A stretch of DNA of 64,000 nucleotides, taken from assembly GCA_942159475.1 (NCBI GenBank), contig OW804097.1, forward strand, positions 56,130,986-56,194,985, read 5' to 3'. Shown here piece after piece: positions 32,251-45,000 of the stretch. The stretch is from Sthenelais limicola. Lineage: Eukaryota; Annelida; Polychaeta; Phyllodocida; Sigalionidae. Both the position numbers and the translations under genes were made by a program. Each line of letters opens with the position of its first letter. Positions within the stretch are counted from its first letter, which is position 1. The notes beneath the pieces were generated by a model, which saw nothing but the letters and a program-made list of their open reading frames with translations, was not told where the DNA came from and did not search any database.

Positions 32251-33199
32251 CACTCTAAGAAGAAAGGGTTCTAACAAGAACCCTTAAGGGTTCTTCAGCT
32301 TGTCGACATGGCAGAACCCCTAAGGGTTCTACTTAGAACCCTTTTTTGAGGGTTCTAAGTAGAACCCCCGTTTCGGGAATAGGCAGGGTTCTACATAGAA
32401 CCCTCGATTTGAAGAACCCTTTGAAGAACCCTCTGGCCAAAATAGGTAGGGTTTTACATAGAACCCTGATTTGGCATCCCTAAAATTGCTTGTAATTTAC
32501 AATGTTAATTCTGAATAAAGTAATGAATTCATTATTCCCTGTTGAATCTAGACTGGTCCTTATAATAGCAGATTTGTGCTCAGTGCTAAGGCAGCATGTT
32601 TCTCCACAGAAGCATTTTGCCCAAGAGCATTCAAGGAGAGACTGCATATTATATGCAGTCCCTTTGCTTGACTTTTTCAGAGTTCCTCATCCATTTCCAT
32701 CACTTAAACTTACCCTTAATATAATCCTCTCCTACAGCTGACATAGGTATCCATTGCAACTTGGTGTTTGACAATTTTGGTACTTCAGTAGTACTCATAG
32801 TAATAATATTAGAATTATAAGGGTGCTTTCTTCACAACATTTTTCAACATCAAGCAGATAAGTTATACAAATAAAGTATTGATTTCATTGCTTTCAATAT
32901 TCCCAAGTTTATAAAGTGTAATATCTATAAGGTATAAATGCCTCATATAAGTATTACTAGTGAGACTTTTGTTTTAATAGAAATTGTAAATAGCATGTAG
33001 TAACCTGTGAGGGCACCTAGTGAAAGCCAAGTTCCACGGTACTGCCACCTGGTGAGAAATCTATGGAGAACCCCTATGGTTCTAGATGGAACCCCCGGTG
33101 GTCCCGAAGAACCCTTTTAGGTGTCAAAGAACCCTAGGGTTCTTGGTAGAACCATGGGGTTCTATCTAGAACCCAAAAGAACCCTTTTTTCTTAGAGTG
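32251..33199. mobile_element. TA-flanked foldback element, copy 2
   Basis: Starts CACTCTAAGAAGAAAGGG and ends with the inverted TTTCTTAGAGTG, with TA on both sides (32249-32250 and 33200-33201). Terminal arms of about 230 and 150 bp carry the same gggttct / agaaccc words as copy 1 (3171-5076). The 570-bp interior differs from copy 1 and is non-coding, so the family is defined by its ends. Confidence 0.85.
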
Positions 33200-33201
33200 T
33201 A

Positions 33202-34082
33202 TATAGAGGTTTTGTCTTTCCCGTTCACTATAAATATCATTAGATATACATATCTGAAGTATATGGAGCCGAATTTTTTTTTCTGCTATTTTTACATTTT
33301 TCAATTGATGCGATTTCTCATTTATTTGCCATGATCTATAAAAAATATTACATTTTTATGAAAATATTCATGTGATTTCTTTGACTTTATTTTTTCCAAT
33401 ACATTCGGAAGAAAAACAATCATTAGAGAAAGATTTCTGCCTTCAGAAATACCCCTTTTCCATTGCGTTCGTAATCTATCTGTCATTCGTAATCTATCCT
33501 GTCATACGTAATCTATCATTTTTTAAAAGACAAATGCAATTTAAAAATGGATTTCATGTTATTTCTCTAACCTCTTTCTTTCCATATATTCAAAGCAATT
33601 ATACATTACTCCATGATTATTCCTGCTTCCAGAAATATCCCTTTACCAGTGTCTTTTTGCAATCAATTATGTCATTAATTTAGTCATCTATCTGTGATCT
33701 TTTATTTGTGGTATACCATGAGAAATGTTGCTATTTAATGAAAGAAATTTTGTCAGTTCTCAGCTTTTGTCCCTTGCCAGATAGTCTAAACAATAAAAAT
33801 TAATCATAAATGATTCTTGCTTCAGAAATAGCATTTTTACTATGTCATTCGTAATCTATTATTTCATACGTAATCTACTGATATAAAACTGACTGATATT
33901 TAAGGTTCATATAAACATTATAAAGTTTATAGAAACTCTAGGATTATTGATAAGAAATGTAATCAAGGTTAGATTCTATCCTGGTCGTGAGAAGCCATGA
34001 AAAGTGTCATTACGAATCAGGTATTTTTTTTATTGTATTACTTTAACATAGGCCTACATACGATAATAATACTAGATTATAC
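33202..34082. repeat. AT-rich intron DNA with a gtcattcgtaatctat repeat
   Basis: The word cat(t/a)cgtaatctat occurs three times at 33463-33515 and twice at 33846-33880, between longer T-rich segments that also look duplicated (ttcagaaatanc near 33440, 33627 and 33815). No exon seen. Confidence 0.4.
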
Positions 34083-34140
34083 ATGGAAGGTTATTACAGT
34101 GTTTTAAAGACAGTTCATGAGAAATTGCAGTCATATGATA
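34083..34140 (-). CDS. Probable coding exon (host gene, minus strand)
   Basis: 19 codons plus one base between a strong acceptor (tattttcttcttag, right of 34140) and a weak GTATAA donor. The peptide is YHMTAISHELSLKHCNNLP. Phase 0 at entry fits the exon at 34658-34694. It leaves in phase 1, so at least one further exon is needed before the exon at 21667-21708, which requires a different phase. Confidence 0.45.
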
Positions 34141-34657
34141 CTAAGAAGAAAATACCAGTTTACAGCAATCACTTCTCACATAATTACGCTTTACAGCCAT
34201 CTTTTACAAACTGTGTTTCTGCTTTACAGGCATCACCAATTTACGTTACGGGGATCACCCATGAACATAAAAACACCTTTTACGCATTTTCTATTTATAT
34301 ATAGCTGAAGTTAAAGTAAAGGTGGTGTTCCTCGTTGTATTGTGCCTCAAACAGCATATGAAATAATAACTTATATGAATGGAAAAGGTGCTAAAACTTA
34401 GCAAACAGTTTTGAATGGGCACCTCAAAATCGCTATAATTATGTGATGAGGTAACGCGTTACGTGGATCACCGTCCCTTGTTGTTCTCTTTGTGCAGTGA
34501 GAGGAGGCTATCAAGTGGAGGTCATCAGCTTACATAAAAAAAATATTGGTGAAAAGTCAAGAAAGCTGATTGCCTTGGCATTCAAGTTACTTGTCAATGA
34601 TAACTAAGTTTGAGTAAAAGCACTAGAATACCATAAGTATGCTCTCCTGAAACTTAC

Positions 34658-34694
34658 ATCAAAGTAGCATTTAATATGTCCTAGGATGATCCTG
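34658..34694 (-). CDS. Coding micro-exon, 37 nt (host gene, minus strand)
   Basis: One base plus 12 codons (RIILGHIKCYFD) between a good acceptor (tctcctcttac...ccatag) and a GTAAGT donor. The single incoming base completes the codon left open by exon 36690-36765. Confidence 0.55.
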
Positions 34695-35337
34695 CTATGG
34701 AATAATGTAAGAGGAGACGAGGTTGGCCAGAAACCTAGCAGAAAGCGAGGTTTATTTCATCTTAAAAAAATGTTCACAAGGAAATACACATCCACATAGT
34801 GCTGTAACAGGTGGAGAACTGATTAGGAAGGTGTACATGTGCGACATCACACTAGGCGTGGAATATTCTTTTCGCACAACCTTTATAACATCACAGTTGA
34901 GATATCAATTATTAAGAATTACGATTATTTCAAAATATCATGTATTTAGGAAGAATTGATTTAGCAGAATAAATTTTCATTGTTGTTAAAATTTGGATGC
35001 TCAATTCATATGACGTTCTTGAGAAATTTGATTTCATCGATGTTTTCCATTATTATGGTGCAATCAATTTATGCATTTAAACCCCTTTTGAAAAAGGTTG
35101 AACGGCGACAATATCGTGAATGGCGACTTTTGCTTCATTTCTGAGCAATACCCCATGATAAACAAATCATATCGCAGTTTCTGATAGGGCTCATAATAGG
35201 TTTAACATATACAACAACAATCGATATCAATTTAACATAATTATATTCTGAGAAATTGATAATATATATGGATGTCGAATGGCGACAATATTAATGGAAC
35301 AAAGATGGGAACAGTTTAATTATGTGTATTTGTCTTC

Positions 35338-36125
35338 ATAAACGGCTCATTACCCTAAAGACATAAAGAGATAAACCACTGTTCAACAGAGAAAAAACGG
35401 AATTTTGTTTAAAACTTTGCCTTGTGAAAGAACATGGTTAAGTGAATCCAAAAGGCCAATAAAAACAATATATCACCAGCATACTGTACAGGTTAGTTTT
35501 CATTTCAGGGAGCCCTGACATTTATGCCTGTTCACTATAGAAGTCTATGGGAAAGGGAAAATGTTTTCCGTTTTTTCAGTATAGAAAAAAAAAACCGAAA
35601 ATAACTTTTTCCTAAAAATCTCTATATATACATAGCTAACATTTTGCTTTACCCTTACAAGCAATAAAAAACGGGGGTCACCAGCTTTTAAAAAAAGTTA
35701 GTCGGCTAAATTTGCATCCTGATGAGTTAAATACAGGAATATTGAAGATTTTCAAAGCTAAAATATATCTTTCAAAATAATATGTTGATACCCTTTTATT
35801 TCATGCAAGAGGGAAAACCTGTATAAAAGGTATGTTTAGAACAATTTTCAACAGAAAAATATTATTCCTCTGTCTGAAATCTTGGAAAAACTGAGAAAAT
35901 ATCCATTTTCCCCACAGACTTCAATACTAAAGTTTGGTGATCCCTAAAATGAAAAAGAAATATGGTGAGATCCATTTGTTTTTGCTTTTTGTTATCACCC
36001 AACCATGTTCTTTCTCAAGACAAAGTTTGGAAAAAAACTCCTTATTTTTCATGCCTTAGTTTCCTGAACTCCCGCCTGCAGCAGTGCATATGACAGTGGT
36101 TTATCTCTTTAAACGGCCCAAACAT
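35338..36125. mobile_element. Long inverted-repeat element
   Basis: Arms of about 250 bp, diverged, run inward from aaacggctc...agagataaaccactgt (35341) and, in reverse, from 36120 (gggccgtttaaagagataaaccactgt). They continue through gaaagaacatggttnngtga, ttttcattt(c/t)aggga and gaagtct(a/g)tggg(a/g)aa on both sides. The interior is short and non-coding: a foldback/MITE-like element in the intron. Confidence 0.6.
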
Positions 36126-36141
36126 ATCCTAAGCGGGTTAC

Positions 36142-36250
36142 GAACTGTCATGTTTGCTGGGCTTGGCTGTTGTGGTTTTTTGACCAGCTACAGCCTCCGG
36201 CCTCAGCTGTCAAACCACAACGGCCTCGGCCAGAGAAGATGTCAGTTTCT
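36142..36250. repeat. Imperfect palindrome
   Basis: gttgtggttttttgaccagct (36169-36189) pairs with agctgtcaaaccacaac (36205-36221), and the pairing continues outward through aactgtcatgtttgctgg and its diverged counterpart near 36250. Similar in design to the palindrome at 14230. Confidence 0.6.
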
Positions 36251-36689
36251 AACTATGTAGTGTAACCATAGAAATAGCTATTTCTATGGTGTAACCCCTT
36301 AATAGTAACTCTGTTATCTTAGAAATGTGGAGGGGTTTTATGCATATCAGCATAGACAATTGCCAATCAACTGGCAGTATACATACCGCACAATTACGTC
36401 ATAAGCCAAACTGTGATGGACACATTGAAGGTCCGTGTATATGGACTATCCAAGAGATCGGAAGAGTTCTGATGACCAGAAGTTTTAAACCATTGATGCG
36501 GTGATAAAGAGAATGAGTAATTATGCTCGTCATGCTAGGTTTATGAGGATTTTATATTTCCTGTCCTGTGATTGGTACATGTTCCAGTTATGTGATTGGT
36601 GCAAGTGTGTGCCTCGATTACAAATACTCACCCATCGCAACATGACATTTACATGCCCCATAATTTCATAGGTAAATTATGTATCATAC

Positions 36690-36765
36690 CTGTTGAATTT
36701 AAGTCCAGAAAATATGTTTAGATTCCATACCATCCCGACGTATGGAACTATTGAGCTTCCACCTG
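36690..36765 (-). CDS. Coding exon (host gene, minus strand)
   Basis: Two bases, 24 codons and two bases (76 nt), acceptor tattcattttag and donor GTATGA. The peptide starts GGSSIVPYVGMVWNLNIFSG. Phases match the exon before (37052-37184, leaving one base) and the micro-exon after (34658-34694, supplying one base). Only one of the three frames is open, and it is the one required. Confidence 0.7.
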
Positions 36766-37051
36766 CTAAAATGAATAAAAAGGAAACAATTCATGTGAAG
36801 CAATTACTCTACACTCTTCTGCTCTCAAAATATCATACGTAATGTAATGTGAAAATTAAGATAATTCAGTCATGTGCTGAGTCGCTTTTGGTTGCAGTCA
36901 CAGGGGTAATATCTCGGAATGGGGAATAGGGTGATAAGTGTTCCTTGAAGGCCATCTTCATTTACTCATTAAACCAATGATCTGAGTGTATAGGCCTACA
37001 TGTATACACTTCAGCAGTCAGTACAGACGAGGGCAGTTAATAGACACCTAC

Positions 37052-37184
37052 CTGGTTGTCGCTGCAATCCAATAGTTATACATGTTGTATCCTGATTTTC
37101 TTGAATAGAGGCTTTGCCCTTTTCTTTGCTTTCAAGTATGGTCCCATTGACAATTACTCTCCGTAGCTTACCGGTTGAAATGCC
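37052..37184 (-). CDS. Coding exon (host gene, minus strand)
   Basis: 44 codons plus one base, acceptor gatttaag and donor GTAGGT. The peptide holds KLRRVIVNGTILESKEKG (with an N-G-T site) and QDTTCITIGLQ, a beta-strand-rich, extracellular-looking segment. Phase 0 at entry equals the exit phase of the signal-peptide exon at 50901-51392. Confidence 0.65.
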
Positions 37185-39650
37185 CTTAAATCATAATGAA
37201 TTGCTTAAATTGTTTAGCATTAGGGTGCTTTCATTTGAATTTTGATATTTGCCAGTGCAGGAGAATAAACACCGTAGCACTGAAGGCAGATGTGGAATAA
37301 AATACAACTTGGTCTGTTTTTACAAGTGTGCTGTTTTGCCTAAATATTTTATTTCCTGCCCTATCCTCACCGATATGCATTGTATCCTAAAGATGTTAGT
37401 CTCATTTCATTCCTACTACTGAGTAAGGGCTTTTATTCTATGTATACTTTTATAAGATTATAATATTTAGTGTCCTTAAATGCTGAAAACTGTTCTTTAC
37501 ATATTTTTTCAATAGAAAAAGCTAGTGAAGTAATTTTAAATTTACGTCACTAGATTTTCCTATCGAAAAATGATGTAAAATATTTATCCTGAATCACGAT
37601 TATGACTAAATTTTCTAGTGATGCCATAAGAGAGCTTGAAATGGGACTGGAACATGGCAATATTAATATTTTCTTCCCTTCTGGTTGGAAAATAAGGGTT
37701 GAATCTCTTTGAGACATGCTTGCAGATTGTCCAGTTAGCATGTCTCCAGCTCTGTCCCCTCCCTCACTCTCTCCCCTCCCTCACTCATCTTCCCCTTCTC
37801 TCTCTCTCCCCTCTCTCACTCATCACCCTTCTCTCTCCTCTCCCGGCCTTCTCCTCCCTTCCATCTCTGTCCCCCCACTCTCTCCCCCCTCGCTCCTCCC
37901 CTCTGTAAAGCCCTGAAGGTTCCCATAACTTTTAGCCCATTCCCCAAACTATGTATGTAAATAGCCTCGATTCCATGTAGACAACACGTTGTTTGTTATG
38001 ACGCAGTGTTAAACCTATTTGAGTCATGTTGGCTGGTTGTCCAGCTACATTCCTATGGAAAGTTGGACGTAAACAGGTGGGCATAAGAAAAAGCGGGTGT
38101 AAATTGAATTTGAAACCCGTTTAAACCATTTTTTCTGGGAAACCACTCATAAAACACAGTGGAATGGGTTTCGACTATGCCAAAGTATGTCCACCATAAA
38201 AATTATGGAAATTCCCAGCGGTTTAGTAGGTGACCCTTTTTAAAACCCTTTTTAACTCTAATATTCTCCCAAAGTGTTCATAAAACATAGTGGAATGGCT
38301 TTGCACTATGTTTGGCATGGTGCACCTCGAAAATCGTGGCGATCTGTCCAGGTTGTTAAGTTCCGTCTTCGTCTTAATAACACGAAGACGGAACTTAACA
38401 AGGGGTTTCTGAGAACATTCTATTATGACACACGTATATAACGGTAGAATGTATCTTGATACGTTCATAAACACAATGAAGCCATCGCTACTAGTTATGA
38501 CTTGGTATTGCAATGCCACCTGGACTCAACACTCGTACTATCCTCGTCTCCTCGTCTCCTCATCTCCTCTCCATGAGCAACTCATGGTTCCCTCATTTGC
38601 CAAATGAGGGCGCATTGGTCGTGGCGCTGGAGTGATAGCTGTACACTGGGGGTCCACTTGCTCACTCCGGCTGCAACCACGAGCGAGGTAATATTGTAAT
38701 GACCCTCCCACCCACGCCTATGGATATGATGATCTGATGTGTTTTTTTCTACTATATATATATCTCCGATTTTACACATGTCCATCTGTTTTAATAATAT
38801 GTCATGTTTTACTTCAGTTTCAATGTTTAAGCTACTGAATAAAACTCCTATAGCTCCACTCCGCCTCATCGTCCAATGCTGCTCTCTGTAAATCTGCCTT
38901 CTCTACAGTATCCGCTCCTCCCTTTCTTCTCACTCCTCTCACTCACCTCCTTTTTTACCATCTCACCCTCTCCTTCCCTCACATATCCAAGGAGCCATCT
39001 ATCATCTTCATTAATTAATTACTTTTCGAAATAATTCACTATTCCTCTAATTTTCCAAATCATTATCATCACTCAAATAACCTTGATTGATTTGTATTGT
39101 TAAATAAAACTCAATTTCCCATAATTCACTATCCTCTTATGTGTTCAGGGTCTGGGTGGAAATGCCTTTTTTTACTCTTTGTTGATTTTGTTTGTTTAAT
39201 TTAACACTAAAATCATCCATGCATTAGATATTCTCATATTTTTATATCTTCATAATATTATGCTCTTTAAATCCTTGGGGCAAACATGTAACTGTCGATC
39301 ATGAACATGTGTTTTTTGTGAAATAAAGGTGCCTTCAGTCGCGATTGAATAATAAAAACGTTCATGTATATTCTTGATTATTTCCCTTTTACAGATAACC
39401 TCATTATAGAAAGAAAGAAGAAAGAAATTTTGTAAAATGAAATAATATTGTTAGAGATTAAGATTTCTAGATACAAGAGATGATTGTGAAGAGAAGAGAA
39501 GAAGCAGAAAACGATACGTAAAGATATTTAACAATACAAAAGTGACTGTAAAAACAAACTTAATAATATATATAACATTTTTAGTGTGTCTAACATATTC
39601 TCCGTTTTGAGCTGATGCTATATATATCTAGGGGTTTCCTATATATATCA
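37185..39650. other. Long intron DNA
   Basis: Holds a C/T-rich low-complexity tract (37735-37910, ctctcccctccctcactc type), a perfect 20-bp-arm hairpin (38353-38372 with 38382-38401, 9-nt loop), a short ctcctcgtctcctcatctcc run near 38540 and AT-rich DNA. A secreted-looking 95-codon minus frame at 38582-38869 lacks splice support and is not called. Confidence 0.4.
38353..38401. repeat. Perfect 20-bp hairpin
   Basis: ttgttaagttccgtcttcgt is followed after 9 nt (cttaataac) by its exact reverse complement. Confidence 0.9.
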
Positions 39651-42090
39651 TTAATTCGCAGCAAAATGAGTTCCAAAATTGTCCCCCTCATACAGTGATA
39701 CTGGGTCAGACCCAATAGGTATGTTGGGTCTTTCTTGACCCAATTCTTGACCTAATTATATAGACCCAATAACGCATATTATTCTATTGGGTCTATAGAC
39801 CCAATAGTGTACATATACTATGCTAAGTATATATACAAAATTGTGATTTTGTTTATTTAGTGGCTTGAGCTGAAGGTCATAATATAATCACAAGGTCACA
39901 GCAATTTTGTTTTTTCACTCAAGGACCCAATAATCAAAGGCCAATAATCAGGTTAATTAGTTCTGCTGAGAAAAAAAGACCTATCACCATCCTCCTGATG
40001 AAGGGCCACATATGCCCGAAAGCTTGAGATAACTAATAAAATCTTTAGACCCAATAGTAGTATAAATATACAATATTGATATATTATTTTATTCAATTGC
40101 TTATGCGGCAGGTCACAAAATAATCACAAGGTCCCAACAATCTTTTTTTTCACCCTAATTAGTTTTGTTGAGAAGAAAAGAGTGTCAAGGTCAAATGCAC
40201 ATCGTAGTTATTGGGTCTATCATTCTCTTCAGAACTAGTCTATGTGCCTCATTGCTTTTTTGTCTATTTGGACACATTATGATAGCTAATCATAGTCATT
40301 GGTGTGATCTCTTCCTTTCAATCAAATCATAACCATTATTCTGGTGGCAATACTTTAATTATTACCAGACGATGCTGGTGCAAAGAGACCCAATAATCAA
40401 AATATCTAGACCCAATATCATATTATAAAGATATTTGCTCGTCAACTTTGAAATTATTGACTGGATCCACAGAAAACTGTATTACTTTGATATTTATCAT
40501 AATAATGATTAATAGACTACTCCCTACCATTCGAAATGTCAATATTGAATTATCATGAAACCATAAATGGTTTTATATATAATATTGGGTCTCTCTATAT
40601 ATATCTTGATTATTGGGTCTATATATCTCTCTCTGCTGATTCATCTTTCAAATGCTTTTGTGTTGATATGGCAGACTATTTTTAGTTCCCTCCCATATAT
40701 GAACCATTAGGCCAGTTTGTTTTAAGTAGTTTGCCCTGTCAATTTGGCGAGTACAAAAGATGTTGGTAATGTTCTGTCGGCAAGAAACTTCCCAGGCAAT
40801 ATAGCTGAAATTACAGCTTGATTTATGTTATTTAGTCATATGAAATGGCAATGTTTTATGTCAAACATGTAAAAGATTTCTCTCTAATGGATGCTGTTAT
40901 AAATTTCTGGCAGTTATGGTGTTTAAAAATACTTATTACAGGGACCCAATAAGATATATATCTAGTTCTGATACAGATAGTTGCGTCAGTGAAGCTTTGT
41001 AATTAAAAATAAAGTTACTATTCTTAATTAATGGTTACTTATAGAAATCATTACTTATAGTAGGGTCAGTTAAGGGCAAAAAATGTGAATTTCGTGATAA
41101 AACCACCAAATTTAGTACAGACGTAGATTTTTTAATCAAAAAAAGTTTGGATTCTCTATCTATTTTTGGATTTTGAATATCTGCTTATGGATTTATTTTT
41201 AATATGTTATACCTCGTTGAGTCATATCAATAATTTTCAAACTTGCATAGCTAGTTCCTTCCCCTATGTAGGCCAGCCTACTACTGATTAATACTGCATT
41301 TATTAAAACCTATATCATATTTTCTGATTCTCTATTAATAGAGCTTTCTTATGAATATCTACTCATCGTTTCATGATTATTAGTTCAAATTATATGGTTC
41401 TCTTACCACCAAAATGCCATTTTTCACCTTTAAATCGATTGCCATGGCAACCAACTTCATATTTCAGAACGCTTCCATGATGATAGAGAATTCAAAAGTT
41501 TACCTTTGTGCCAAATGTGGTGATTTTATCTCGAAATTTGCTTATTTTGCCCTTAACTAATCCTACTGTTGACTAATCTTTTAAGGAGCCTTTTAAGGTG
41601 GGATCCCACTGGCTCGTTTGTATCTACGCTCATTGCTCGCTCTTGCTGCGCTTGTTTATAGTACGCTTGTCATTCGCTCTTCATACGCTAATATTTTTAG
41701 CGCAATACAAGCGCAGAGCGATTCTACTGGTGTGCTTGTTTCCTTTATGAAACCAATAGCAAATGCGCTTGTGCGCTCTCACTGCGTTCTTGGTCTGCTC
41801 GTTTAACAGGTAGAAAGAGCGTTGTGTTGCTGCGCTCAAATCAAACACGTCAGATATTAGCGCAGTGTCAAAAAGAAGCGACAACGTCAAATTTTAAGAG
41901 CGTATAGAAAGCACATTAACCTATCCTATTGGACCGCTCTGGTCTCGCTCAAACTTCACTTCTTAGTCGCTCTGGGAAAATAAAAGAGCGTATGAAGAGC
42001 GGGCCAAAAGAGCAAGCCAGTGGAATCGCAGCCTTAAGGAGTCTTTAATATATCCCAGATATATTTGGGGGGAATGTCAGAATATGAGAA
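39650..42090. repeat. TATTGGGTC motif array, left block
   Basis: From 39701 to 40960 the word gacccaata or its reverse tattgggtc occurs about 14 times in both orientations (for example 39709, 39724, 39763, 39785, 39925, 40047, 40215, 40387, 40410, 40584, 40614 and 40942), usually extended to tattgggtctatata. A segment near 40425-40610 recurs, about 85-90% alike by eye, at 46970-47165 in the right block. Non-coding. Confidence 0.75.
41597..42033. mobile_element. TTAA-flanked MITE
   Basis: Left end ggtgggatcccactggctcg and right end, read in reverse, ggctgcgattccactggctt form terminal inverted repeats, with TTAA on each side (41593-41596 and 42034-42037). TTAA duplications are typical of piggyBac and some Kolobok elements. 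The 437-bp interior is rich in agcg / cgct words and has no transposase. A lone end with similar sequence (ggtgtccactggctgtgg after TTAA) occurs at 49636. Confidence 0.7.
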
Positions 42091-42094
42091 TGAG

Positions 42095-45000
42095 GATGTC
42101 ATATGTAAATATAAAGAACATAGGCGTGTAAGGTAAGTCTTGCAGACCAATAATATATTTTTTGATATTTGAGGTTGAAAAAAATCATTTTTCTTTGTTT
42201 TTTTCATACATTTCCTGGATTCCCAAAAATATTTTCTGAGCTGATCTTTATGTTCAAAGTGATTCTAAATAGGTTGTGAATCCAATTTAAATGATTCAAA
42301 ACAGGTAGATTCTTTCTTTACATGATCAAGTTTGTTCAACATTTATATTATTGTGTGTGTTTCGTTGCTCATGTGTGAAATCTCTTGGGGTTTAAATCCC
42401 TCGGAGCATGTACATTGAGATCCAATCATGATTTAAAATGGATTCATGACATCTATGAATGTTTGTTATATGAATGAGGGTATAAGTCTTGTAGAATGAA
42501 AATATATGTTTGATATATTTGATGTTGAAAAATGAATTTTTCTTGATATTTTTCATTCATCTTTGTATTGAAAAGGGTCCAAGAGTTGCCCAATATATAT
42601 TTTTGTGCTATTTTTGGCAGTGAAAGTGGATGTGAATAAGTTGTGATTGGAATCGAATGATTGAAACCAATGTAAGGGTATTCTTTATTTCATGAAAACT
42701 GTTCATACTGATATGCTTCTATATTTTTCTGGGTGTACCAGCGCTCACATGTGAAATCCTTTGAATGAACAACCCATACTGGCCTTGGAGCATGTACATG
42801 AGGGTCTAATTATGATTTTAAATTCATTTATCACATTTAGAAATTTTGGGATGTGAATTAGGCTCTTATTCTTGAAGGCTGAAAATATATTTTTTTTATA
42901 TTTGGGGTTAAAAAATATTTCTTTGGGTTTTTTCATGAATTTCTCTTTTGATAGGGATAATAAAGGTTGTTCATATTATTTTCGGCTGTTTTGGGGGTAG
43001 AACATAATTATAAATTAGTTGTGATTGAATTTGAATTATCGAAACCAGTGTAAGGGTATTTTTTACTTCATAAAAGTTTTTTAAGTGATGTATTATTGTA
43101 GGGGTATCAACACTCATGCTTGGAATCCCTTTGATGGACAACCCATAAATGGCCTTGGAGCATGTAAATAAGGGTTCAATTATGATCTCAAATTTGTTTG
43201 TTACATTTAGAAATGTTAGTGATGTGAATTAGGCTCTTCTTCTTGCATACCGAAAATATAGTCTTTTATATATGGGGTTGAACAAATATTTTTTCTGGAT
43301 TTTTTCATAAATTTCTCCATTGGAAAGGGTCCAAAGGCTGATCAATATAGACTTTTGATTGTTTTGGTGGTTGGTTGATTGTTTTGGTGGCTTGGAGCAT
43401 GTAAAGGGTCCAATTATGATTTTAAACTGATTTATCATGTTTAGAAATATTAGGGATGTGAATGTGGCTCATTTTCTTGCAGTTCAAAATTATAATTTTG
43501 GTTATTTGGAGTGAATATGTCACTTTTCTTTATTTTTTAATACATTTCTGCCTTGAAAATGATCTAAGAGTGGCCCAATATATATTTTTGGCTTCTTTTG
43601 TGGGGTTAGAGTGAGTGTAGATTAATTATGGCTCTTTTTTAAATGATTCAAAGCAAGGTGGTGCTTTGTTTATTTCATTAAAGTTGTTCAACAGATATAT
43701 CATTGTGTGTGTTTCGATGCTGACACATGGAATGCCTTTAATAATCATCACATATTGGCCTTGGAGCATGTATATAATGGTCCAATAATGATTTTAAACT
43801 GAGTTATCACATTTAGAAATATTAGGGATGTGAATTAGGGTTTTATTCTTTCAGGTCAAATTGGAATTTTGACTATTTGGAGAGAAAAATGGCATTATTT
43901 TTTTATCCTTTGATACATTTCTGCCTTGAAAATGATCTAAGAGTGGCCCAATAATAATATATTTTTGGCTTCTTTTGTGGGGTTAGAGTGAGTGTAGATT
44001 AATTATGGCTCTTTTTTAAATGATTCAAAGCAAGGTGATGCTTTGTTTATTTCATTAAAGTTGTTCAACAGATATATTATTGTGTATGTTTTGATGCTGA
44101 CACATGGAATGCCTTCAATAATCATCACATATTGGCCTTGGAGCATGTATATAAGGGTCCAATAATGATTTTAAACTGAGTTATCACATTCAGAAATATT
44201 AGGGATGTGAATTAGGGTTTTATTCTTACAGGTCAAATTGGAATTTTGACTATTTGGAGAGAAAAATGGCATTATTTTTTAATTTTTTAATAGATTTCTG
44301 CCTTGAAAATGATCTAAGAGTGGCCCAATATATATTTTTGGCTTCTTTTGTGGGGTTAGAGTGAGTGTAGATTAATTATGGCTCTTTTTTAAATGATTCA
44401 AAGCAAGTTGATGCCTTTTTTTATTTCATGAAAGTTGTTCTTCAGATGTATTAATTGTGTGTTTGGATACCGACCATGAAATCCCTTCAATGATCATCAC
44501 ATATTTGCCTTGGAGCTGGTATATAAGGGTCCAATAATGATTTTAATCTGATTTATCCCATTTAGAAATATTAGGGATATGATTCTTGCAGGTCAAAATT
44601 ATAATTTGGGATATTTGTTGTGAAAATGGAATTATTTCTTGATTTTTTGATACATTTCTGCCTTGAAAATGATCTTAGAGTGGCCCAATATATATTTTTG
44701 GCTTCTTTTCTGGGGTTAGAGTGAGTGTACAATAATTATGGCTCTTTTTTAAATGATTCAAAGCAAGGTGATGCTTTGTTTATTTCATTAAAGTTGTTCA
44801 ACAGATATATTATTGTGTGTGTTTTGATGCTGACACATGGAATGCCTTCAACAATCATCACATATTGGCCTTGGAGCATGTATATAAGGGTCCAATAATG
44901 ATTTTAAACTGAGTTATCACATTTAGAAATATTAGGGATGTGAATTAGGGTTTTATTCTTACAGGTCAAATTGGAATTTTGACTATTTGGAGAGAAAAAT

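Noticed and set aside
34083..34304. 73-codon plus frame
   Set aside because: No domain; the minus strand here gives a better exon with a strong acceptor.
37699..37916. Leu/Ser/Pro-rich plus frames
   Set aside because: Low-complexity C/T tract.
38582..38869. 95-codon minus frame that looks like a gene start
   Set aside because: No signal peptide, no domain, no good splice sites in phase with the neighbouring exons.
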